Positions 1 through 8,655 of a stretch of DNA of 10,492 bases are shown here, one piece after another. A program made the position numbers and the translations under genes. The notes beneath the pieces are model-generated. The model saw nothing but the letters and a program-made list of their open reading frames with translations, was not told the DNA's origin and did no database searches. Positions within the stretch are counted from its first letter, which is position 1, and every line of letters begins with the position of its first letter. The DNA is from Deltaproteobacteria bacterium. Its GTDB lineage: Bacteria; Campylobacterota_A; Desulfurellia; JAGGSF01. The DNA is taken from assembly GCA_021159235.1 (NCBI GenBank), contig JAGGSF010000006.1, positions 1 to 10,492 on the forward strand, in the 5' to 3' direction.

Positions 1-1763
1 CTATCAGGTACAGCAATATGCTTAACTGTTTTGTTATTTATATTGTTATGATACATAAGCTCTAAAACTGCATCTCCCAGCCCACCTATGCATGCGTTTT
101 CTTCCACTATCATCACGAATTTCGCCTTATCAACTGCATCCAAGATAACTTCATCATCTAAGGGTTTAATAAAACGAGTATTGATCAATGTAGGGTTAAT
201 ATTCTTCTTCTTTAAGGAAGATATGACATTCATCGCTTTTTCTACCGTATTGCCTACCGCCAGAATTACTGCATGCTTTCCTTTATTTATTATCTGTGCT
301 TCGCCAATGGAAAATGCCTCATCCCACTTTTCTCCTAAATCTACCGCTTTACCGCGTGGATATCTAAAGGCAAAAGGACCATCATATGTTATGCCTAAAT
401 GTAACATTCTTTTTAATTCCCTCACATCCTTAGGTGCAGCTAAGACAAAATTGGGAACAACTCTGAGATAACTCAGGTCAAAAACACCCTGATGTGTTTC
501 CCCATCCTCGCCTACCAGCCCTGCCCTATCTATAGCAAATGTTACATTGAGATTTTGCAAGGCAACATCATGTATCACCTGATCATAAGCCCTTTGCAAA
601 AATGTAGAATATATAACGACCACAGGTTTTATCCCTCTGGAAGCTAACCCTGCAGAGAATGTAACTGCATGCTGTTCCGCTATACCCACATCAAATACCC
701 TATCAGGATAAACCTCTTTTACCTTATCCAAACCGGTGCCCGTAAGCATAGCCGCCGTTATAGCTACAACTGACTTATCTTTCTCAAATTCACCCATTAA
801 AGCTTCGGCAAAAGATGAAGAGTAGGAAACAGAACCTGCTTTTAGAATCTCTCCTGTTTTTACATTGAATCCACTCACACCGTGAAAGGCAGATGGTCTT
901 TTTTCAGCCGGTTCATACCCCTTCCCCTTCTTTGTCACTACATGCACCAGGATAGGACCTCTCAGTTTCTTCACATTATTAAAAATATTTACAAGTTCAC
1001 CTATATTATGCCCATTTATCGGTCCAAAATACTTGAAACCAAATTCTTCAAACCAGATGCCAGGAGAAAAAAACTTTAAAGATTCTTCTAATTTCTTTGC
1101 AAATTTCAAGAATGGTTCACTGAAAAGCGGCATTGATTTTATCATCTTTTCCACTTCTCTCCTGAATAGACTGTAAACAGGACCGGACATCTTCTTGGAC
1201 AAAAGATAGGATATGGCACCTACAGTGGGAGAAATAGACATTTCATTATCATTTAAAACAACGATCAGATCTGTATCTATTGTTCCTGCATTACTCAAGG
1301 CTTCATAGGCAAGCCCTGCATTCAACGCACCATCCCCTACAACAGCTATACACTTTTCACAGGTTCCCTTGAGGTCACGGGCCACAGCCATTCCCAGCGC
1401 CGCAGAGATAGATGTGCTGGAATGCCCGGTATTAAAACAATCGTATATACTTTCCTCCGTTTTAGGAAAACCACTTATCCCGCCATACTGTCTCAGCGTA
1501 TGAAATTTATCTTTTCTTCCAGTGATAATTTTATGTGCATATGTCTGATGTCCTACATCCCATATCAATTTATCTTGAGGGGTATCAAAAACATAGTGCA
1601 AGACAACTGCCAGCTCGACGGCTCCCAATGATGAAGCCAAATGTCCACCATTTCTGGAAACTACATCTATAATAAGCTCCCTTATCTCCCGGGCTAATAT
1701 ATTTAAATCATCTACGGAAAGCTTACGCAGATCAGAAGGATCATTTATCTGTTCCAGGATCAT
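1..1763 (-). CDS. dxs: 1-deoxy-D-xylulose-5-phosphate synthase, 3' end cut by window edge
   Basis: Thiamine-diphosphate enzyme that condenses pyruvate and glyceraldehyde 3-phosphate to DXP, the first step of the MEP isoprenoid pathway; DXP can also feed thiamine and pyridoxal synthesis. It is cytoplasmic. I translated the frame by hand: 587 codons are present with no stop, against about 620 in the E. coli enzyme, so some 30-40 C-terminal residues lie outside. Visible landmarks are H41 in RNGGHLASS, DVGHQTYAHK (69-78), the ThDP/Mg motif GDG (143-145) completed by LNDNEMS (N173, M175), and GIAEQHAV with catalytic E363. DRAGLVGEDGETHQG lies in the transketolase-like middle domain. Residue 148 is Asn (GDGALNAG), where the family usually has Thr. 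The ATG at 1763 overlaps the cpoB stop as ATGA, and no strong Shine-Dalgarno precedes it, so translational coupling is likely. Family assignment is certain; the only loss is the C-terminal end. Confidence 0.96.
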   Translation of the reverse strand, partial: MILEQINDPSDLRKLSVDDLNILAREIRELIIDVVSRNGGHLASSLGAVELAVVLHYVFDTPQDKLIWDVGHQTYAHKIITGRKDKFHTLRQYGGISGFPKTEESIYDCFNTGHSSTSISAALGMAVARDLKGTCEKCIAVVGDGALNAGLAYEALSNAGTIDTDLIVVLNDNEMSISPTVGAISYLLSKKMSGPVYSLFRREVEKMIKSMPLFSEPFLKFAKKLEESLKFFSPGIWFEEFGFKYFGPINGHNIGELVNIFNNVKKLRGPILVHVVTKKGKGYEPAEKRPSAFHGVSGFNVKTGEILKAGSVSYSSSFAEALMGEFEKDKSVVAITAAMLTGTGLDKVKEVYPDRVFDVGIAEQHAVTFSAGLASRGIKPVVVIYSTFLQRAYDQVIHDVALQNLNVTFAIDRAGLVGEDGETHQGVFDLSYLRVVPNFVLAAPKDVRELKRMLHLGITYDGPFAFRYPRGKAVDLGEKWDEAFSIGEAQIINKGKHAVILAVGNTVEKAMNVISSLKKKNINPTLINTRFIKPLDDEVILDAVDKAKFVMIVEENACIGGLGDAVLELMYHNNINNKTVKHIAVPD

Positions 1764-2491
1764 TTCTTTAAGATCTTCTGTGCTGCCACTGCCTGAGGTG
1801 AATCAGGATAAAGCTTTATAAGCTTCTTTAGCAGAAACCTCCCGTCAATATCATCCCCCAATTTTATAAATGACAATCCTTCCTTATAATAGGCATCCGG
1901 AACCTTAGGACTATCCGGATATTTATTTATTACCTCATCGTAAGTCAATATCGCCTTATCGTATTCACCTAACCTGTAATGACATTCGGCAATCCAAAAC
2001 TTAGCATTGGAGACATAACGCGAATGGGGAAAATTCTTAATAAACTCCCTGAATGCAGTCATTGCCTTCACATACTCTTTTGCATCAAATATTGATTTTG
2101 CTTCATCATATGCCTTCTTCGCCTCAAGCCTGTACGCAGCCCCCCTTTCACCACTGGGTGTAGCAGGTGCTCTGGGGACAGCAACCGCTGCTGTAGCATG
2201 TGCTCCACCCTTTAGATTCCTTATCTCACTTTCAAGCTCACCTATCTTAATGTTCATCTGATCAATCCTATTCTGCAACAACTCGTTGCTATGCCTCAAC
2301 TCCTCTATCTTGCCCGTCAATTCTCCTATTTTGGTTAATATATTTTCATACTTCAGTATGAGATCCGCCTGATTCTGTCCTACATTTTTTGTTTGCTCGG
2401 GCGTGTAATGTGCGTAAGGGTTCTGTTGAGCATAGGACAGAACAGGCAAACCCAGTGTAAATATTACAAGAACAGCTAAATACCTTATCAC
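1760..2491 (-). CDS. cpoB: Tol-Pal system periplasmic coordinator CpoB (YbgF)
   Basis: Periplasmic TPR protein which, in E. coli, binds TolA and coordinates outer-membrane constriction with septal peptidoglycan synthesis. From the chosen GTG start the product has 243 residues: a Sec signal peptide (R3, hydrophobic 5-18, probable cleavage after SYA at 21), a coiled coil with heptad-like Leu/Ile spacing (about 45-94), an Ala/Pro-rich linker (about 95-117), and three TPR-type repeats (about 127-166, 169-203, 205-241) with the recurring NFPHS / KYPDS / LYPDS turns. This is the usual YbgF plan. The GTG at 2491 overlaps the pal stop as GTGA and places the signal peptide right at the N-terminus. A start at 2533 would add 14 residues, including CSFC, ahead of the signal peptide and overlap pal by 46 bases, so I reject it. 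The gene sits in the canonical place after pal. Confidence 0.93.
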   Translation of the reverse strand: MIRYLAVLVIFTLGLPVLSYAQQNPYAHYTPEQTKNVGQNQADLILKYENILTKIGELTGKIEELRHSNELLQNRIDQMNIKIGELESEIRNLKGGAHATAAVAVPRAPATPSGERGAAYRLEAKKAYDEAKSIFDAKEYVKAMTAFREFIKNFPHSRYVSNAKFWIAECHYRLGEYDKAILTYDEVINKYPDSPKVPDAYYKEGLSFIKLGDDIDGRFLLKKLIKLYPDSPQAVAAQKILKK

Positions 2492-3018
2492 CTGGATATC
2501 ACCACAAAATGAGCATTTCTGTTTTTGGCCCATGCCTCTTCACAATGGCGTGGATCAACGGGTCTGCTTTCTCCATAACTTATGGTCTCCAACCTTGAAG
2601 GTGATATACCACTGGCAACGATATATTTAAAGGCGGCATTCGCTCTCCTCTGTCCTAAAGCAAGATTATACTCTTCCGTTCCCCTTTCGTCACAATTTCC
2701 TTCAATTCTAATCCTCACATCTGGATGCCTCTTCATGAATTCAACAATCCTGTTTAAAGTAGGTATATCATTTGGTTTAATGTTGTATTTATCAAAATCA
2801 AAGTGTATATAGACTTCTTTAACCTCCTTGACAAAGGCTTCCTGTGGTGTAAGTACCTTTTCCTCTACAGATGGAACACCTACCACCCTACCCTTCTCTT
2901 CTTGAGGCATAACCTTTTCTGGCGCAGCGGTTGATGGAATCTTAGCTTCTTTTTTACCTACCGCACAACCGGCAAGCAGCATACATAAAACACACACAAC
3001 ACCTATTACTCCACGCAC
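2488..3018 (-). CDS. pal: Peptidoglycan-associated lipoprotein Pal
   Basis: Outer-membrane lipoprotein that binds peptidoglycan and TolB and anchors the Tol complex at the cell envelope. The product has 176 residues. The N-terminus is a lipoprotein signal with lipobox LLAGC; C18 would be lipidated, and Ala at +2 fits outer-membrane sorting. A flexible Lys/Glu/Pro-rich tether (19-65) precedes an OmpA-type peptidoglycan-binding domain (about 68-176). This carries the FDFDKYNI strand (73-80), GNCDERG (107-113, with the Asp and Arg expected to contact diaminopimelate) and NLALGQRRA (118-126). An unusual second cysteine, C159, lies in the C-terminal part of the domain. The start is GTG at 3018, five bases after a very strong Shine-Dalgarno. 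The gene lies 11 bases after tolB, and its stop overlaps the start of cpoB. Confidence 0.97.
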   Translation of the reverse strand: MRGVIGVVCVLCMLLAGCAVGKKEAKIPSTAAPEKVMPQEEKGRVVGVPSVEEKVLTPQEAFVKEVKEVYIHFDFDKYNIKPNDIPTLNRIVEFMKRHPDVRIRIEGNCDERGTEEYNLALGQRRANAAFKYIVASGISPSRLETISYGESRPVDPRHCEEAWAKNRNAHFVVISR

Positions 3019-3022
3019 TCTT

Positions 3023-3030
3023 ACCTCCTT
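3023..3030 (-). promoter_or_regulatory. Strong Shine-Dalgarno of pal
   Basis: On the coding strand the sequence reads AAGGAGGT, a near-complete match to the anti-Shine-Dalgarno end of 16S rRNA, followed by four bases and the GTG start of pal. Its first base is also the last base of the tolB stop codon TAA. It is the best ribosome-binding site in the window and fixes the GTG start. It would allow pal to be translated independently of tolB, which fits Pal being an abundant lipoprotein; that last point is inference. Confidence 0.9.
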
Positions 3031-4319
3031 TATTGTTTCTCTACATTCAACCAGCTTAGACCATTATACAACTCATCAGTCTGTAAAACAACCCTTTTAT
3101 GTCCCGTCGCTACACATATGATACAGATGTAGCTTTTACCATTTACTTGAGAAATATAGGCAATAAACCTTCCATCCCTGGACCATGAAGGACAATCTAT
3201 GCTCTCAGCTTCTGCCAGCTCTTTCATCTGGCTTCCATCTGACCTTATAATACACAATTTTGAAACCGATCTGTGAACGGAGACATATGCGATATAATCA
3301 GAGGTGGGAGACCATGATGGTGATGTATTATAACTACCATCATAAGTCAATCTCTTTACCCTTGTTGTTTCTAAATCTTTAATAAAAATCTGAGGACTAC
3401 CATGCCTTCTAGATACAAATGCCATCTTTGTCCTGTCCGGCGAAAAGGTAGGAGAAACATCAATATTCTCATCAAATGTAAGTCTTCTGATTATCCTCCC
3501 ATTTTTCTTTATCAGATAAATGTCTATATTATCACTAAAGCCTAAGGAAATGGCATATAAATCGTTTTTAAAAGGTGTGGGAGTGATACTCAATCCCTTA
3601 TGTTTAAAAAACAGCTTTATCTTGCCTGTGGAAAGGTCATACCGGTATGATGCAGGTTCTCCCGTTCGGTAAGAAGTAAAAAAGAATGAAGAATTGTTGA
3701 TCCATTTTGGTAATATGCTAATTGTTTTCCATCTCGTGAGCATCTTTACATCATGTCCATCATAATCTGATATGTAGATTTCCTTATGCTTGTCATCGCC
3801 CTTAGAGAAAAGCAACCTATCCTCAAATGGCCCGTATCTACCGGTGACAACCTGAAAAAACTCATCGCAAACCCGGTGGGCAATCCAGCGATAATATTCC
3901 TTTTTTGAAGCATAGATTCGACTCAGTACTATCTCCCCCCTGTTTCTATCAAATATCTTTATACTCAAAAGCACTTTCTCCTGCTCTTTCTCTGAAATAC
4001 TGCCGAAAACAACATAGTCCGCTCCACTGCCTGCGCTATCCGCCACTATATCTGCAATATCCGTAGAAAATCCATGTGGCTTGCCTCCATCTATGATCTC
4101 AAAATATCCGGTGGTCTTCAGATCATCTACAATCACATCCTTCAGCCTGCTGCCCGTAAGCTCACAAGCAGTCTCGTTTGCCAAAAAGGGAAACATAAGA
4201 ATTACCGTAGGTTTCAAGGTAGCGGTGGTAATCTGTATTCTCATTTCTCCCCAACTGATAGAAGTAAAAGAAAAGAACAAGACTACGAATATAAAAATTC
4301 TAACTATGCAGCTCTTCAT
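3030..4319 (-). CDS. tolB: Tol-Pal system periplasmic beta-propeller protein TolB
   Basis: Periplasmic protein that shuttles between TolA and Pal. The chosen ATG gives 429 residues, almost exactly the E. coli length of 430. A Sec signal peptide (MKSC, then hydrophobic residues to about 23, probable cleavage after SWG at 24) is followed by the alpha/beta N-terminal domain (about 26-150) and a beta-propeller (about 165-429). The propeller contains PD40/WD40-like repeats: SPTFSPDRTKMAFVS (289-303), SPSWSPTSDYIAYVS (333-347) and CPSWSRDGRFIAYIS (376-390). The frame is open upstream to a GTG at 4349, but that would put ten residues, including Trp and Arg, in front of a perfect signal peptide. The ATG at 4319 is preferred. 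It overlaps the end of tolA by 20 bases, and only a modest GGAAGA stands before it, so coupling to tolA is likely. Confidence 0.96.
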   Translation of the reverse strand: MKSCIVRIFIFVVLFFSFTSISWGEMRIQITTATLKPTVILMFPFLANETACELTGSRLKDVIVDDLKTTGYFEIIDGGKPHGFSTDIADIVADSAGSGADYVVFGSISEKEQEKVLLSIKIFDRNRGEIVLSRIYASKKEYYRWIAHRVCDEFFQVVTGRYGPFEDRLLFSKGDDKHKEIYISDYDGHDVKMLTRWKTISILPKWINNSSFFFTSYRTGEPASYRYDLSTGKIKLFFKHKGLSITPTPFKNDLYAISLGFSDNIDIYLIKKNGRIIRRLTFDENIDVSPTFSPDRTKMAFVSRRHGSPQIFIKDLETTRVKRLTYDGSYNTSPSWSPTSDYIAYVSVHRSVSKLCIIRSDGSQMKELAEAESIDCPSWSRDGRFIAYISQVNGKSYICIICVATGHKRVVLQTDELYNGLSWLNVEKQ

Positions 4320-4995
4320 ATTCTTCCAGCGTAAAATATAACTCCACACGTAAACAATGGTTTTCTCTCAAGTGCATCGGCACCTCAGGTAGATGGGAAC
4401 GAACAATGGCATCTATCACCGTTCCATCAAAGTAATCATCGCCAGATGACTTTATAACTTTTGTTTTGATTATATCCCCGCCGTTGCTCACTATTACTTC
4501 CACCACCGTTTTAAAATTTCCCCTTGTTATAAATGCCTTATTTAAAAACCAGTTCTTCTCTATAATCGATTTTAATAAACTTTCGTAGCTCACTTTCTCC
4601 TGTTTTCCCTCCTCGCCTTGAAGTTTTTCTCTCATAGCAGATTTCTTTTTCTCTATTTCCTCTTCTCTCATCTCCTCAATTCTCTTAGAATATATCCTTT
4701 CTCTTACCTTTTCCAATGATGCCATTTCCTTTTTTTTTACGTTCTCCTTCTCAACAACAGGCTTTCTCACCACCTCTTTTTTCCTTGTCACCTCTTTCGG
4801 AATACTCTTTGTTTTCTTTCCTGGTTTCCTCTTAATATGAACTGTCTTTGCCTTCTTTTCCTGTAACGAAACGAGGCTTATCCTATACAATTTTTCCTTC
4901 TCCGTATGCCTCTGCGGAACTCCAGTGAAGTGCACCAATAACAATATCACGATGAGATGCAAACATAAAGAAAGAAAAATGGAGAAAAACTTCAT
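4300..4995 (-). CDS. tolA: TolA-like inner-membrane energy transducer with TonB-type C-terminal domain
   Basis: By position and architecture this is TolA, the protein that carries motion from TolQR across the periplasm to TolB/Pal. It has 231 residues, much shorter than E. coli TolA (about 420). One N-terminal transmembrane helix (3-24) contains S9-L-C-L-H13, which matches the S-x-x-x-H motif by which TolA and TonB contact the TolQ/ExbB motor. A highly charged Lys/Glu segment (about 32-135), predicted helical or extended, forms the periplasmic spacer. The last 95 residues (VSYESLLKSIIEKNW onward) resemble the TonB/TolA C-terminal fold, with VVEVIVSNGGDI (164-175) and a DGTVIDAIVRSHLPEVP segment. 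By sequence it could equally be called a TonB-family protein; the tolQR-tolB-pal context decides for TolA. Its ATG overlaps the tolR stop as ATGA. An A9 run lies at codons 86-89. Confidence 0.88.
   Translation of the reverse strand: MKFFSIFLSLCLHLIVILLLVHFTGVPQRHTEKEKLYRISLVSLQEKKAKTVHIKRKPGKKTKSIPKEVTRKKEVVRKPVVEKENVKKKEMASLEKVRERIYSKRIEEMREEEIEKKKSAMREKLQGEEGKQEKVSYESLLKSIIEKNWFLNKAFITRGNFKTVVEVIVSNGGDIIKTKVIKSSGDDYFDGTVIDAIVRSHLPEVPMHLRENHCLRVELYFTLEEYEELHS
4730..4738 (-). repeat. A9 homopolymer inside tolA
   Basis: The coding strand of tolA reads GT-A9-GG over codons V86 to K89. Runs of nine A are known sites of RNA polymerase slippage and of replication indels. One extra A gives a stop after about 15 out-of-frame codons (…KDIF*). 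One fewer A gives a stop even sooner (…HHWKR*). Either product would keep the membrane anchor and lose the TonB-like C-terminal domain. Whether slippage happens here is not shown by the sequence. Confidence 0.6.
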
Positions 4996-5378
4996 CTCTT
5001 AAGGGGTTTTGTTGCCAGAGCAACATTCTCTACATTCATCCCCTTGAGTGTATCAATTATCTTTATCACCGCACCATAGGCAACGGCCTTATCTGCTTTA
5101 ATAATCACATTCTCTGGCCTTCTACGGGCCAACATTTCTTTCAATTCTGTTATTGTAATGAGTTTTCTGTCCACAAACAGGCGCCCTGATCTATTTATGG
5201 ATATGACAATGTCTCTTTTATTTAGTTTTACTTTACCACTGTGTGCAGACGGTAGGTTCACCTTCATTCCCCTTATAAGCATGGGTACAGTTACCATAAA
5301 GATGATCAATAAAACCAGTACCACATCCACCATCGGAGTTATATTAATATCAGAAAAAGATTTATATTTCCTGTACAT
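4992..5378 (-). CDS. tolR: Tol-Pal system motor protein TolR (ExbD/TolR family)
   Basis: Inner-membrane partner of TolQ in the ion-driven Tol motor. At 128 residues it is close to the usual length. A short cytoplasmic N-terminus is followed by the signature NITPMVDVVLVLLIIFMVT; D18 lies at the start of the single transmembrane helix (about 17-37) and corresponds to the essential ion-carrying Asp (D23 in E. coli). The periplasmic domain (about 40-128) has the usual ExbD/TolR pattern, with DIVISINRSG, IIKADKAVAYGAVI and a final LATKP. The ATG at 5378 lies inside the end of tolQ (17-base overlap), with GGAAG about six bases before it. The stop overlaps the start of tolA (ATGA). Both overlaps fit coupled synthesis of a fixed-stoichiometry complex. 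Confidence 0.96.
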   Translation of the reverse strand: MYRKYKSFSDINITPMVDVVLVLLIIFMVTVPMLIRGMKVNLPSAHSGKVKLNKRDIVISINRSGRLFVDRKLITITELKEMLARRRPENVIIKADKAVAYGAVIKIIDTLKGMNVENVALATKPLKR

Positions 5379-5952
5379 TCCTTTCTTCCTTTATTATATT
5401 TCTAAAATCCTCCACTGACCGGGCAATAATGGATAACTTATGAGAAAGAATATTATATCCTATCACCGCAGGAATAGCAACAAACAAACCTGCCGCTGTA
5501 GTGAACAGAGCCTCGGAAATACCGGGTGCAACAACTGCTATACTCGCTGATTCTGTTAAGCCAATACTTCTAAATGCACTCATTATTCCCCATACAGTGC
5601 CAAACAAACCGATAAATGGTGCTGTAGCTCCCACAGAAGCAACAAAAGGAAGACCACTCTCCAATTCATCAAGTTTATGAGAAGCAAAAACATCCATACC
5701 TTTCAAATCCGAACTCTTAAATACGCTGAACATTTGAGACAGAAGACCATCCGATACATTATGCGAAAGATTTTTCCAATTTCTCTCACCAAAGATGTGG
5801 TTCAAAAAAGCCTTATCTTTTCTTATCAAACGATTAAACAAGATCCACTTATAAAAGATAATTGCCCACGATACAATAGACATAATGCCTAAGACAATAA
5901 GCACCAATATTGCTATCCAGCCTATATGGGAAAAACTTACAACAGAGCTCAC
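5362..5952 (-). CDS. tolQ: Tol-Pal system motor protein TolQ (MotA/TolQ/ExbB family)
   Basis: Polytopic inner-membrane stator which, with TolR, turns the ion gradient into movement of TolA. There are three predicted transmembrane helices (about 11-35, 108-127, 145-168). The family core is clear: ATAPFIGLFGTVWGIM (109-124), VAPGISEALFTTAAGL (141-156) and AIPAVIGYN. T119 and T152 correspond to the channel threonines T145 and T178 of E. coli TolQ. At 196 residues it is about 34 shorter than the E. coli protein, mainly in the cytoplasmic region between helices 1 and 2. The start is GTG at 5952, overlapping the atpC stop as GTGA. No ATG fits better, and the N-terminus MSSVVSFSHIGW is typical of the family. 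It could be called ExbB on sequence alone; tolR-A-B-pal downstream make TolQ the right name. Confidence 0.95.
   Translation of the reverse strand: MSSVVSFSHIGWIAILVLIVLGIMSIVSWAIIFYKWILFNRLIRKDKAFLNHIFGERNWKNLSHNVSDGLLSQMFSVFKSSDLKGMDVFASHKLDELESGLPFVASVGATAPFIGLFGTVWGIMSAFRSIGLTESASIAVVAPGISEALFTTAAGLFVAIPAVIGYNILSHKLSIIARSVEDFRNIIKEERNVQEI
5949..5952 (-). other. GTGA stop-start overlap joining atpC to tolQ
   Basis: The stop codon TGA of atpC (5951-5949) and the start codon GTG of tolQ (5952-5950) share two bases. A ribosome ending epsilon can restart on tolQ, so the last ATP synthase gene and the first Tol gene appear translationally coupled. Confidence 0.85.
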
Positions 5953-6350
5953 CTTTTTTCCGCTATATCTACAAGAACCTTTGCTCTCTCCACTCTTTTT
6001 GCTGTTTCATCGTATTTTGGATCATCAGATTTTAGCTTATTTAATTCGCTGGTGGCATTTTTGTATTCTCCTTCTGCCTCTTCTTTATTTATTTCGCCTT
6101 CAGTGTAAGCCTCATCAGCAAGAATAATAGCATGGTCATCCGATACCTGACAAAAGCCAGAAATTACAGCAAATCTTCTTATCTCGTTTCCCATTTTTAC
6201 ATAGGCAATGCCAGGTTTAAGCAATGTAATAAACGGGGCATGGCCGGGCAGGATACCAAATTCACCGAGCACTCCCTGCGCGCATAGATAATCCACCTCT
6301 CCAGTAAACAATTCCCTTTCAGGAGTAACCAGAGTACATCTAATCTTCAT
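5949..6350 (-). CDS. atpC: F-type ATP synthase epsilon subunit
   Basis: Central-stalk subunit of F1 that binds gamma and the c-ring and can inhibit ATP hydrolysis. It has 133 residues, a normal length. The N-terminal beta-sandwich (1 to about 85) carries the family landmarks LVTPERELFTGEV, GEFGILPGHAPFITLLKPG and FAVISGFCQV; a two-helix C-terminal arm follows (about 88-133, very rich in Glu, Lys and Ala). The full C-terminal arm is present, so the regulatory conformational change described for epsilon is possible in principle. The ATG at 6350 lies six bases after the atpD stop, with AGGA nine bases upstream. The stop codon is embedded in the start of tolQ, which is the link between the ATP synthase and Tol-Pal blocks. 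Confidence 0.97.
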   Translation of the reverse strand: MKIRCTLVTPERELFTGEVDYLCAQGVLGEFGILPGHAPFITLLKPGIAYVKMGNEIRRFAVISGFCQVSDDHAIILADEAYTEGEINKEEAEGEYKNATSELNKLKSDDPKYDETAKRVERAKVLVDIAEKR

Positions 6351-6356
6351 ATACGC

Positions 6357-8652
<2,296 letters not shown>

Positions 8653-8655
8653 ACT

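Noticed and set aside
88-471. Plus-strand open frames of 60-156 codons throughout the window (for example 88-471, 8545-8913, 9796-10266)
   Set aside because: Each lies opposite a well-supported minus-strand gene of a known family, has no recognisable domain and reads like low-complexity antisense.
4320-4349. Longer tolB starting at GTG 4349
   Set aside because: It would add ten residues in front of a complete Sec signal peptide; ATG 4319 gives the usual family length.
5380-5402. AT-rich stretch resembling a -10 box near the end of tolQ
   Set aside because: No matching -35 element at proper spacing; such AT-rich words are common in this base composition.
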